A stretch of 64,000 nucleotides of DNA from contig CAZAKI010000006.1 in assembly GCA_964485855.1 (NCBI GenBank), forward strand, positions 25,566 through 89,565. The letters run 5' to 3'. Shown piece after piece: positions 32,037 through 40,917 of the stretch. Source of the DNA: UBA993 sp964485855. GTDB lineage: Bacteria > Bacillota > Dethiobacteria > DTU022. Both the position numbers and the translations under genes were made by a program. The notes under the pieces were generated by a model that saw only the letters and a list, made by a program, of their open reading frames with translations, did not search any database and was not told the origin of the DNA. The stretch's first letter is position 1. Each line of letters begins with the position of its first letter.

Positions 32037-33129
32037 AGCCTGTGCCGTAGGAGCAATAGATGCCGGAGTTCGTTTTTATGCCGGTTATCCGATCACTCCT
32101 TCTACTGAAATAGCCGAAATAATGGCTGCACGGTTGCCGGAAATTGGCGGTGTTTTTATTCAGATGGAAGATGAGATTGCCAGTATGGCAGCCGTCATTG
32201 GGGCCTCGATTGGTGGGATGCGAACCTTGACGGCAACCAGCGGACCCGGATTTTCCCTGAAACAGGAAAACCTTGGTTATGCAATCATGGCCGAGATTCC
32301 TACCGTGGTTGTCGATGTACAGCGGATGGGCCCCAGCACCGGTGTGCCGACCGCACCATCCCAGGGTGATGTGATGCAGTCACGTTGGGGCACTCACGGA
32401 GATCATCCGATTATCGTTTTTTCACCGGCTTCAGTTTACGAAACATACTATCTAACTATTGCTGCGGTTAACCTGAGCCAAAAACTGCGGCAGCCGGTTA
32501 TTATGCTTCTTGACGAGGTTATCGGTCATATGCGGGAGAAAGTTATGATTCCCGAAAGTGGCAAACTTTTAGTTGAAAAATCAAGCAATGAAGTGCCTGC
32601 CGATTGGAAACCTTATGATGAGAAGGGGCTGACGCCCCTGGTTCCCTTTGGTTTTGGTCATTATTATCATGTAACCGGTTTGTATCATGATCAGTATGGT
32701 TTCCCAACCGGTGATCCGCTCCAGGTTGAGCGGGCTCTTGACCGGTTGCATGATAAACTCGATAAATATCGCGATGAGATTATCCTCACCAATTACATTG
32801 GTCATAAGGAGCCACGGGTCGCTTTAGTTACTTACGGCTGTACTGTTCGTTCTGCTCGGGCGGTAGTGAAAAAAGCATACTGGCAGAATCGCCTGCCGGT
32901 CGGCTTGCTTAGCTTACAAACCATTTGGCCTTTTCCGGCCCGTGAAATTGAAGCCCTGGCCAAGCAGGTTGATGTCATTATTGTTCCGGAGCTTAACAGG
33001 GGACAGTTAGTTGGTGAAGTTGAAAGATATGCTGCCGGTCAGGCTAAGGTAGTACCGTTTAATCGCTATGATGGTGAAATGATCTTACCGGATCAAATAT
33101 CTGATTTAATTGGGAGGTGGCTGTCATAG
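31999..33129 (+). CDS. korA: 2-oxoglutarate:ferredoxin oxidoreductase alpha subunit
   Basis: A 376-residue KorA-type alpha subunit with the N-terminal pyrimidine domain (GNEACAVGAIDAGVRFYAGYP, core region) and the C-terminal domain II. With KorB it decarboxylates a 2-oxoacid to acyl-CoA, reducing ferredoxin. The 376-residue length and separate D, A, B and C genes fit 2-oxoglutarate (or 2-oxoisovalerate) enzymes better than fused pyruvate enzymes. Nearby gdhA, gabT and the GlnKL-like pair favour 2-oxoglutarate. ATG with GAGGAGGAG upstream. Confidence 0.92.
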   Translation: MPETKPLLMQGNEACAVGAIDAGVRFYAGYPITPSTEIAEIMAARLPEIGGVFIQMEDEIASMAAVIGASIGGMRTLTATSGPGFSLKQENLGYAIMAEIPTVVVDVQRMGPSTGVPTAPSQGDVMQSRWGTHGDHPIIVFSPASVYETYYLTIAAVNLSQKLRQPVIMLLDEVIGHMREKVMIPESGKLLVEKSSNEVPADWKPYDEKGLTPLVPFGFGHYYHVTGLYHDQYGFPTGDPLQVERALDRLHDKLDKYRDEIILTNYIGHKEPRVALVTYGCTVRSARAVVKKAYWQNRLPVGLLSLQTIWPFPAREIEALAKQVDVIIVPELNRGQLVGEVERYAAGQAKVVPFNRYDGEMILPDQISDLIGRWLS

Positions 33130-33932
33130 AACAGCTGACCCAGGATTTTTTACGAACCAGGAAATTGCCTCATATCTGGTGCCCAGGATGCGGAAACGGC
33201 ATTGTTACGGCTGCACTGGTTAGGGCCATTGAAAGAGCGGGTTACGATCAGCGTGATGTGGTTATTGTATCGGGTATTGGCTGTTCTTCCCGTGCTGCAG
33301 GTTATCTCAATTTTAATACCCTGCATACTACTCATGGCCGGGCATTGGCTTTTGCCACCGGATTGAAAATGGCCAGGCCGGAACTGATTCTTTTTGTCAT
33401 TATGGGAGATGGCGATGCCAGTGCCATCGGTGGTAACCATTTAATTCATGCAGCCAGAAGGAATATAGATCTGAATGCCGTAATAGTAAACAATCATATT
33501 TACGGGATGACAGGTGGTCAGCATTCACCTTTAACTCCGACCGGCAAAAAAGCTACTACGGCACCTCATGGAACCCTTGAAAGGCCGTTTGACCTTTTGG
33601 AACTGGCCCGGGGTGCGGGTGCAACTTTCGGAGCCAGGGGCAATGCCGCACAACCCCGCCAGTTGGAGCAGTTAATCGCCAGGGCATCCAGACATAAGGG
33701 ATTCTCAGTAGTTGAAGCACTTTCTCCCTGCCCAATTTCCTACGGGCGCCGCAATAAGCTGGGCGGGGCAGTTGATATGCTGCGAGACATGAAAGAAAAG
33801 AGTATCGCCGTTGAGCGTGCTGCTGAAATGAAAGAGGAAGAGCTCGAAGGGAAGACGCTGAACGGTGTCCTCTTTGAAATCGATCTTCCCGAGTTTTCAG
33901 AAGAGTATCACCGAATGATCAAAAATGCTTAG
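33117..33932 (+). CDS. korB: 2-oxoglutarate:ferredoxin oxidoreductase beta (TPP-binding) subunit
   Basis: A 271-residue thiamine-diphosphate subunit: WCPGCGNG near the N-terminus (cluster and TPP side), the TPP/Mg motif GDGDASAIGGNH and NNHIYGMTGGQ. The start is uncertain. The frame allows GTG at 33117, but this codon overlaps the GGGAGG site itself. The codon at ideal distance (33126) is ATA, and no ATG, GTG or TTG follows before the conserved WCPGCG. Start at the GTG by coupling with korA, which ends at 33129, is the conservative reading and gives a normal N-terminus. Confidence 0.92.
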   Translation: MAVIEQLTQDFLRTRKLPHIWCPGCGNGIVTAALVRAIERAGYDQRDVVIVSGIGCSSRAAGYLNFNTLHTTHGRALAFATGLKMARPELILFVIMGDGDASAIGGNHLIHAARRNIDLNAVIVNNHIYGMTGGQHSPLTPTGKKATTAPHGTLERPFDLLELARGAGATFGARGNAAQPRQLEQLIARASRHKGFSVVEALSPCPISYGRRNKLGGAVDMLRDMKEKSIAVERAAEMKEEELEGKTLNGVLFEIDLPEFSEEYHRMIKNA

Positions 33933-33955
33933 ATTTGATTACGGGGGGATTATTG

Positions 33956-34534
33956 TTGAGTAAAAGACAGGAGATATTGCTGACTGGAGCCGGTGGGCAG
34001 GGATTGATCTTGGCATCTATCGTCCTGGCTGAAGCAGCTGTTAATGATAATAAAAATGTTGTTCAAACCCAGTCTTACGGGCCTGAGGCGCGCGGTGGGG
34101 CCAGTATGGCTGGAGTGATTATTGATGTTGACACAATCGAATATCCCAAGGTAACCAGCCCAACGGTTTTGCTCTGTATGAATCAGGCTTCATATAACAA
34201 GTATTTACCGAAAGTAGAACCTGGCTGTGTTATTATAACCGATTCAACTTTTGTCAGCGGCCCATACAAGGAAGAATATAAAGTTCGGTCTTTCCCCATA
34301 ACCAAGATGGCCAAAGAAATACTAAAACGCGAAGTAGTTGCTAATATGCTGGCACTAGGGGTGATCAATGCTGCTACCGGGCTGGTTGATCGAGAAATCT
34401 TCAGGGAAAGCATATTCAAGATGGCTCCCAAGGGAAGTGGTGAGCTTAATCAGCAGGCGTATGATCTTGGTTACAGCATTTTTGAGGCGGGCCCTGGACA
34501 GGTTAACGGCGTATCTGCTCAAAACCCTCAATAA
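33956..34534 (+). CDS. korC: 2-oxoglutarate:ferredoxin oxidoreductase gamma subunit
   Basis: A 192-residue gamma-domain subunit with LLTGAGGQGLILAS at the N-terminus and QSYGPEARGGASMAGV, both hallmarks of the family. I choose TTG at 33956 because GGGGGGA lies 7 nt before it and the protein then begins MSKRQEILLTG, as its relatives do. A TTG at 33935 would add seven residues without a good site. It completes the KorDABC enzyme. Confidence 0.92.
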   Translation: MSKRQEILLTGAGGQGLILASIVLAEAAVNDNKNVVQTQSYGPEARGGASMAGVIIDVDTIEYPKVTSPTVLLCMNQASYNKYLPKVEPGCVIITDSTFVSGPYKEEYKVRSFPITKMAKEILKREVVANMLALGVINAATGLVDREIFRESIFKMAPKGSGELNQQAYDLGYSIFEAGPGQVNGVSAQNPQ

Positions 34535-35789
34535 AAAGGTGATCCTGGTAGTAACCGTTACTGCTATTGTAACGGAGCTTTTTGCCGCAACCGAAATTGG
34601 TCCCTTTCGTTTCTCGGTTGGAGCGATTGTTTTTATTTGCGCCATCTTAAGCTTTCACCAGTTGCCAATAATTACCACTGCAGTTCTGGTCGTCATTTCC
34701 TCATTTTTATTGCGTGTCGGTTTGGTCTTTTTCATCTCTTCTCACCATGTTCAATTTTCGCTTACTCTTGATAATTATTATTCTAACTTGGTATTTTTCA
34801 TCTCGCTTTCCATTCTGCTTTCTTTGGTCAATATCAGAAAAATTCCTCGCCGGATTACCCTGCTGATGTGCCTATATCTCTGGTTTGCTCTTACTATCGC
34901 GAACCTGGCTGAAGCGCTGATCAGATTACCCGGCCAGGAATTAATGATTATTGATGATATTTGCATCCTATTCCTGATGGCAGCGGTCCAGGTATTCCTG
35001 ATTATTAGCCTGCTTAAGATCAGCCATCTTCAGAGAACGTTGATTTTGGATGAAGAGCAGAAAGCCAACTATGAACGGATGCTCATTGTAGCTTCAGATT
35101 TGTATGATGAACAATTTTTTATGCAAAAATCAATGGAAAACATCGAAAATATTATGGCTAAAAGTTATATTCTGCATAAACGGTTAAAAGAGATGAAACT
35201 GACTGATTCCTTACCGGAAAACTCTGCCCTTGAAATTGCTGAAGAGGTCCATGAGGTGAAGAAAGATACGATGCGTGTTTTAGCCGGGATTGGCGAGGTA
35301 ATTAAAATACGCAGGGAAAAACCTTCGATGAATCTAGCTGAGATCATTGATCTTGTCGTTAAGACCAATAGCAGCTATGCGCAGAGCCTCACCAAAGATA
35401 TTCGGTTTAGTTTTACTGTGGAAAAAGCATTAACCACTAAACAGATCTATCCGCTTTTATCAATCTTAAATAATCTTGTTTCCAACGCAGTAGAAGCGAT
35501 ATCCGGAGCAGGATTGATTCGCCTTCAGGCTAGGGCGAAAGGTCCGATTTTACGTATCACTGTCAGTGACAATGGTGAATTGATCAGGACCGATAACCAA
35601 CCGCTGATCTTTGAAGCCGGTTTTACGACGAAGTATAATGATGATGGTGTTCCTTCAACCGGTATAGGTTTGGCTTATGTCCGGGGTTTGGTTGAAAAAT
35701 TCAGGGGCCGGGTTCTTTTTCGCCAAGTTGATCAGGAGAAGTGTTTTATTATTCTGATTCCCCTTAGTGCCATCATGGAGGATCAATAA
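34461..35789 (+). CDS. glnK: Membrane sensor histidine kinase, GlnK/YcbA-like
   Basis: About 442 residues: some five or six hydrophobic segments without a sizeable extracellular loop (to about residue 190), a short linker, a dimerisation helix with the phospho-accepting His in EEVHEVKKD, and an HATPase domain (N box LNNLVSNAVEAIS, G box GIGLAYVRGLVEKF). The response regulator follows at once (TAATG overlap) and has the YcbB/GlnL output domain, which identifies the pair as GlnK-GlnL-like. In Bacillus this pair senses glutamine and activates glutamine uptake and glutaminase. The start is uncertain: ATG 34461 overlaps korC by 74 bp, while GTG 34539 right after korC would give 416 residues; neither has a clear SD. 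Confidence 0.8.
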   Translation: MILVTAFLRRALDRLTAYLLKTLNKKVILVVTVTAIVTELFAATEIGPFRFSVGAIVFICAILSFHQLPIITTAVLVVISSFLLRVGLVFFISSHHVQFSLTLDNYYSNLVFFISLSILLSLVNIRKIPRRITLLMCLYLWFALTIANLAEALIRLPGQELMIIDDICILFLMAAVQVFLIISLLKISHLQRTLILDEEQKANYERMLIVASDLYDEQFFMQKSMENIENIMAKSYILHKRLKEMKLTDSLPENSALEIAEEVHEVKKDTMRVLAGIGEVIKIRREKPSMNLAEIIDLVVKTNSSYAQSLTKDIRFSFTVEKALTTKQIYPLLSILNNLVSNAVEAISGAGLIRLQARAKGPILRITVSDNGELIRTDNQPLIFEAGFTTKYNDDGVPSTGIGLAYVRGLVEKFRGRVLFRQVDQEKCFIILIPLSAIMEDQ

Positions 35790-36718
35790 TGGATTTTACA
35801 TTTTTTATTATCGATGATGATCTAGCCTGCCGAAAAATATTAGCGCAGATTATTGAAGATGAAAATTTAGGCGAAATAGTCGGTGAGCTTCCGGACGGTC
35901 ACGGTAATATTATTGGCACAATTGCCTATCACCAACCTGATGTTTTACTGGTTGATCTTCTCATGCCTGGGAAAGACGGCATAGAAGTTGCTGAACAGCT
36001 CAGAGCAAGAAATTATCGGGGCAAGATTGTGATGATTTCTCAGGTTGAAAATAAAGAGATGGTAGCCCAGGCTTATGCCGCAGGAATAGAATTTTATATC
36101 AATAAACCGATAAATAAGATCGAAGTAATTTCTGTAATCAGAAATGTAACTGAAAGAATAAGGATGGAAGAATCTTTTGAGCAAATGCGCGAATCTTTGG
36201 CTAACCTTGACCGGATCGGCAGTTTGCGCCGTACGTATAGACAAATGCAGTCCAGGCAGCTTGATCGTGATACCATTATTGAAAGAACCAGTGAATTGCT
36301 AGCCGATCTGGGCTTGATAGGAGAACCTGGCAGTCATGATTTGATCCAAATTGTGATTTTCCTTTTTGGTGTTCCTGATATTGAAAAATATCTTGGTGAG
36401 TACCGTCGTTTAAAGGATCTATACCTGGCGATCCAGAAAACCTATTTGCGTGAAGAAGATAAGCAAAGTGACATGCGCGCTATTGAACAGCGGGTGAGGC
36501 GGGCGATTAGACACTCAATGGAACATGTTGCTGCACTTGGCCTTGAGGATTATAACAACCCAATTTTTGAGCGTTATGGATCCAAATTTTTTGATTTTAA
36601 TGAATTACGGCTGCGGATGAAAGAGCTGGAACAAGGCCCGGAACCTGCTTCTAAAACCAGGGTTAATATTAGGCAATTTATCAATGCCCTCTATGGTGAG
36701 ATCAAAAAAACCTCATAG
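35789..36718 (+). CDS. glnL: Response regulator with YcbB/GlnL-type output domain
   Basis: A 309-residue regulator. The receiver domain has D10-D11, phospho-acceptor D56 (LVDLLMPGKDG) and K105 (INKPI). The C-terminal half (about 150-305) matches the helical YcbB DNA-binding domain of Bacillus GlnL, with DIEKYLGEYRRLKDLYLAI and RAIRHSMEHVAALGLEDYNNP-like regions. The target genes are unknown; korDABC, gdhA or a glutamine transporter outside the window are candidates. It starts inside the kinase stop codon, so kinase and regulator are co-translated. Confidence 0.88.
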   Translation: MDFTFFIIDDDLACRKILAQIIEDENLGEIVGELPDGHGNIIGTIAYHQPDVLLVDLLMPGKDGIEVAEQLRARNYRGKIVMISQVENKEMVAQAYAAGIEFYINKPINKIEVISVIRNVTERIRMEESFEQMRESLANLDRIGSLRRTYRQMQSRQLDRDTIIERTSELLADLGLIGEPGSHDLIQIVIFLFGVPDIEKYLGEYRRLKDLYLAIQKTYLREEDKQSDMRAIEQRVRRAIRHSMEHVAALGLEDYNNPIFERYGSKFFDFNELRLRMKELEQGPEPASKTRVNIRQFINALYGEIKKTS

Positions 36719-36747
36719 GCGAAAAGATTAGAACAGCAAGGGAGGAT

Positions 36748-38067
36748 ATGAAACAGCGAATGGAAAAAAATATTTGTTTGGAAGCGCAACTTGCAAAGGA
36801 ATGGGTTGGAGAATCAGAACTGGCTGAGTTTGAACCGGCTTTAAGAAAAGCTCATCACGCTCTTCATGACCAGAGCGGAATGGGTTCTGAGTTTACCGGC
36901 TGGGTTAACTGGCCACGCAACTATGATCATCAAGAACTGGATCGTTTGCAGGAAACTGCTGCTCTAATCAGGGAGAAAGCAGACGTCTTTATTGTCATCG
37001 GTATTGGCGGTTCTTATCTAGGTGCACGCTCGGCAATCGATTTGATGAAGCCAAATTTCTTTAATCAACTATCACCTCGGGAACGCGGCGGTCCGGAAAT
37101 TTATTTTGCCGGTAATAATTTATCTCCCGCTTACCTTGCAGATTTAATACGAATAATTGAAGATAAGGAAGTTTTTATCAATGTGATCTCCAAATCCGGG
37201 ACAACCTTGGAGCCGGCCATTGCCTTCAGGGTGCTGAGAAAAATGCTCGAAGATCGATATGGCCAAAAAGAAGCTGGTAAGCGGATTATTGCTACGACCG
37301 ATCGCAATAAAGGTGCCCTGCGACAACTGGCGGCCGTTGAAGGGTATCAGACCTTTAGTGTGCCCGACGATATTGGTGGTCGTTATTCGGTTCTGACGGC
37401 CGTTGGGTTGTTGCCGATTGCTGTATCAGGACTAGACCCTGATCAGATGATGAAAGGAGCATTTGCAGCCAGCCGGATTTATGGTTTATGCAATTTAGAC
37501 TCAAACGATGCTTACCGGTATGCTGTGATTAGGAATATCCTTTATCGGCAGGGGAAGACCATGGAAATTTTAGCTGCCTATGATCCCGCTTTTAATCAGT
37601 TTATTGAATGGTGGAAACAGCTATTTGGTGAAAGTGAAGGGAAAGATGCAAAAGGAATATTTCCAGCCGGAGTAAATTTCACTACTGATCTTCATTCGAT
37701 GGGGCAATATATTCAGGAAGGCTTGCGCAACTTCTTTATGACTACCCTTTGGGTGAATAAATCCCGATCATCAATTGATGTTCCCATTCTCGATGATAAC
37801 GCTGATGGACTTGGCATCCTTGAAGGCACAACCCTGCATCAGATTAATGATCAAGCCTGTCTTGGCACCATGCTGGCACATACTGAAGGAGGGGTGCCCA
37901 ATTTGAAAATTGTGATTTCAGAAATAACGCCCTATCACTATGGCATGCTAGTCTATTTCTTTGAACTAGCTTGCGCCATCAGCGGGTATCTGCTCGGGGT
38001 CAATCCCTTTAATCAACCGGGAGTTGAGGCTTATAAGAAAAAGGTCTTCTCGCTTCTGGGAATCTGA
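36748..38067 (+). CDS. pgi: Glucose-6-phosphate isomerase
   Basis: A 439-residue isomerase of the short Firmicute type. GIGGSYLGARSA and ISKSGTTLEPA bind the sugar phosphate and GGRYSVLTAVGLLP is conserved. It interconverts glucose 6-phosphate and fructose 6-phosphate in glycolysis and gluconeogenesis. The ATG follows AGGGAGG closely. Its placement after the two-component pair has no evident metabolic logic. Confidence 0.96.
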   Translation: MKQRMEKNICLEAQLAKEWVGESELAEFEPALRKAHHALHDQSGMGSEFTGWVNWPRNYDHQELDRLQETAALIREKADVFIVIGIGGSYLGARSAIDLMKPNFFNQLSPRERGGPEIYFAGNNLSPAYLADLIRIIEDKEVFINVISKSGTTLEPAIAFRVLRKMLEDRYGQKEAGKRIIATTDRNKGALRQLAAVEGYQTFSVPDDIGGRYSVLTAVGLLPIAVSGLDPDQMMKGAFAASRIYGLCNLDSNDAYRYAVIRNILYRQGKTMEILAAYDPAFNQFIEWWKQLFGESEGKDAKGIFPAGVNFTTDLHSMGQYIQEGLRNFFMTTLWVNKSRSSIDVPILDDNADGLGILEGTTLHQINDQACLGTMLAHTEGGVPNLKIVISEITPYHYGMLVYFFELACAISGYLLGVNPFNQPGVEAYKKKVFSLLGI

Positions 38068-38076
38068 ATCGATCTT

Positions 38077-38107
38077 TGCCCGGAGTGTTGATCACTGATG
38101 GGGGGCA
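38077..38107 (+). other. Imperfect hairpin in the pgi-valS gap
   Basis: TGCCC (38077-38081) pairs with GGGCA (38103-38107), enclosing AGTG (38084-38087) and CACT (38093-38096), with no strong T tract. It could be a weak terminator of pgi or a structured leader of valS. No T-box signature is present. Confidence 0.3.
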
Positions 38108-38238
38108 TTTCCTGGCAATCAATAAAGTAACGGCAAGGCATCAGGTCACGAATAACGCGGTTACAATTGACTTTGCAGTTTGGAAGTAATAAGATTATGG
38201 AGAAATTTATCTTCCAGATCACGATCCGAGGTGACCAG

Positions 38239-40914
38239 ATGTCTGAACTGAAACTATCCCCTGTATACGATCCAGCTCTAGTTGAGAAGGATCGTTATCA
38301 GTTCTGGCTAGAAGGAAATTATTTCAAAGCCAAACGCGATCCTGACCTTAATCCCTTTACCATAGTGATCCCACCGCCAAATGTAACCGGGTCGTTGCAT
38401 ATGGGTCATGCCCTAAACAATACAATTCAGGATATATTAATTCGCTGGCGTCGGATGCAGGGTTTCGATACTCTGTGGCTGCCTGGATGTGATCACGCCG
38501 GGATTGCCACTCAGAATGTAGTTGAAAAACACCTTGCTGAAGAAGGGATTGTTAAAAAGGATCTTGGCCGTGAAGGTTTTCTGGAAAAAGTCTGGCAGTG
38601 GAAGGAAACATATCATGCCAGGATTACCAAACAGCTTTATCGGCTAGGTGTATCCTGTGACTGGTCGCGGGAACGCTTCACCATGGATGAAGGTTGTTCA
38701 AAGGCTGTGCGCAAGGTTTTTGTTGATCTTTACAGACGGGGATTAATCTACCGGGGAGATTACCTGATCAATTGGTGTCCCCGTTGCCATACTGCCCTTT
38801 CAGATATCGAAGTTGAACATGAAGAAGAAACATCGACGCTTACTCATATTCGCTATCCGTTAGAAGACGGTAGCGGCTCAATCACTGTGGCTACAACCCG
38901 CCCGGAAACAATGCTCGGTGATACTGCTGTGGCGGTTCATCCAGAAGATAGACGCTATCGAAAGCTGGTTGGTAAAAAGGTTGTCTTGCCTCTTTTAGAC
39001 CGGTTGATACCGATCGTGGCTGATGACTATGTAAACCCTGAGTTTGGTAGCGGAGCAGTTAAAGTTACTCCTGGCCACGACCCAAATGATTTTGCGATCG
39101 GACAGCGCCACAATCTTGAAGTAATTAATATCATTGATGAAGATGCTAAGATGACTGCCTCTGCCGGTCCGTACGCCGGACTGAACCGCAATCAGTGTCG
39201 CAAACAGGTTGTAGAAGACCTGAAAGCTCTCAAACTGCTTGATAAAATTGAAGACTATGATCATGCTGTCGGACGTTGTCAGCGGTGCAGTACAGCTGTT
39301 GAACCACTTGTTTCACGCCAGTGGTTCGTCAGGATGAAACCGCTGGCTGAACCGGCCCTGGAAGCGGTTGCTGATGAAAGAACATCGTTTGTTCCACCGC
39401 GGTTTACCCGCATTTATCAAAACTGGGTTGAGAACATTCGTGATTGGTGCATATCGAGGCAAATCTGGTGGGGTCATCGTATCCCAGCTTGGTACTGTCA
39501 ATGTGGCGAAGTGATCGTCGATTATGATCAGCCGGAAAAATGTCCCTCCTGCGGCGGAAATCTGGAACAGGATTCCGATGTGCTTGATACTTGGTTCAGC
39601 TCTGCTCTTTGGCCGTTTTCCACTCTCGGCTGGCCTGAGGAAACCGCAGATCTTGAACATTTTTATCCGACAAGTGTTTTGGTGACTGCTTACGATATTA
39701 TTTATTTCTGGGTAGCCAGGATGATGTTTATGGGATTGGCTTTTATGAATAGAGAGCCTTTCCATACTGTCTATATTACCGGTTTGGTTCGTGATTCCCA
39801 GGGTAGGAAGATGAGCAAATCACTTGGCAATGGGATAGACCCGCTTGAAGTTATCGAAAACTACGGAGCTGATACTTTACGGTTCACCCTGGTTACCGGT
39901 CAAGCTCCCGGTAATGATCAACGCTTCCGTCAGGAAAGCGTTGAAGCCGGACGTAATTTCGCCAATAAAATCTGGAATGCTTCCCGCTTTGTTCTTATGA
40001 ATTTGATGGAGCAAGACCAAAGTGATTTTGCCTATGAACCTTATGACCCTCTTCAAATGATAACCGGTTTAAAAAGAATTGATAAATGGATTTTACACCG
40101 CTATAACGAGACCATACGTGAAGTTGACCGGCTGCTTGAGGAATATGAACTGGGAGAAGCAGCACGTATGGTTTACGATTTTATTTGGAATGATTTTTGT
40201 GATTGGTACGTAGAACTAAGTAAATATTATTTATATGGTAAAGAAGAAAAAGTTACTGATCAGGATCGCCAACGGACCAGAAGTTTATTGGTATTGATCA
40301 TTGATGGAATGATGCGTTTGCTGCATCCGTTTATGCCGTTTATTTCCGAGGAAATATGGCAACACCTACCCAATCGCGAAGAAGAAGCACTGGTTGTTGC
40401 CAAATGGCCGGAATTTAATGCTAATCACCATTTCCCAGGTGAAGCTGAAGATCTGTACTTGCTACAGGAAGTTACCCGGGCGATTAGAAATTTACGCAGT
40501 CAGGTAAACTTGCCGCCGGGCAAGAAAGCGGCTGTAATCATCAGGGCGGAAGGGCAAGCAAAAATTTGTCTAGAAGCGGAAAAACATCATCTGTCCAGGT
40601 TGGCTTTTGCCGATCCGGTAACCATTGATTCGGCTGCAGAAAAACCAAGTCAGGCTTTAACCGAGATAATCGGAGATAGTATTGAAGTATTCTTACCGCT
40701 GGAAGGGGTTATTGATCTTGACGCCGAGTTTGCCCGCCTGGAAAAAGAGAGAGTTCAACTCCAGTCAGAAATGAAAAAAACAGTGGGTAAGCTAAACAGC
40801 AATGGTTTTATCAGCAAAGCTCCACCAGAAGTTGTTGCCACAGAAAAAGCGCGTTACGAGGAACAGAAAGTAAAGATGGTCAAGCTTGAGCAACGACTTC
40901 AGGAGCTGAAATAG
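38239..40914 (+). CDS. valS: Valyl-tRNA synthetase
   Basis: An 891-residue class I synthetase with GSLHMGHALNNT (HIGH motif), GRKMSKSLGNGIDP (KMSKS), a CP1 editing domain, zinc-binding cysteine pairs (WCPRCHTA; CPSCGGN) and the C-terminal coiled coil typical of ValS (about 825-891). It charges tRNA-Val and edits Thr. The start is the ATG at 38239 behind GAGGTGA; an upstream in-frame ATG has no such site. Unlike many Firmicute valS genes, no T-box leader is seen. folC follows after 3 nt, a common Firmicute pair. Confidence 0.97.
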   Translation: MSELKLSPVYDPALVEKDRYQFWLEGNYFKAKRDPDLNPFTIVIPPPNVTGSLHMGHALNNTIQDILIRWRRMQGFDTLWLPGCDHAGIATQNVVEKHLAEEGIVKKDLGREGFLEKVWQWKETYHARITKQLYRLGVSCDWSRERFTMDEGCSKAVRKVFVDLYRRGLIYRGDYLINWCPRCHTALSDIEVEHEEETSTLTHIRYPLEDGSGSITVATTRPETMLGDTAVAVHPEDRRYRKLVGKKVVLPLLDRLIPIVADDYVNPEFGSGAVKVTPGHDPNDFAIGQRHNLEVINIIDEDAKMTASAGPYAGLNRNQCRKQVVEDLKALKLLDKIEDYDHAVGRCQRCSTAVEPLVSRQWFVRMKPLAEPALEAVADERTSFVPPRFTRIYQNWVENIRDWCISRQIWWGHRIPAWYCQCGEVIVDYDQPEKCPSCGGNLEQDSDVLDTWFSSALWPFSTLGWPEETADLEHFYPTSVLVTAYDIIYFWVARMMFMGLAFMNREPFHTVYITGLVRDSQGRKMSKSLGNGIDPLEVIENYGADTLRFTLVTGQAPGNDQRFRQESVEAGRNFANKIWNASRFVLMNLMEQDQSDFAYEPYDPLQMITGLKRIDKWILHRYNETIREVDRLLEEYELGEAARMVYDFIWNDFCDWYVELSKYYLYGKEEKVTDQDRQRTRSLLVLIIDGMMRLLHPFMPFISEEIWQHLPNREEEALVVAKWPEFNANHHFPGEAEDLYLLQEVTRAIRNLRSQVNLPPGKKAAVIIRAEGQAKICLEAEKHHLSRLAFADPVTIDSAAEKPSQALTEIIGDSIEVFLPLEGVIDLDAEFARLEKERVQLQSEMKKTVGKLNSNGFISKAPPEVVATEKARYEEQKVKMVKLEQRLQELK

Positions 40915-40917
40915 AGA

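Noticed and set aside
38068..38238. Possible T-box riboswitch upstream of valS
   Set aside because: The gap has a weak hairpin, but no T-box core sequence, no antiterminator bulge with UGGN and no terminator with a T tract were found.
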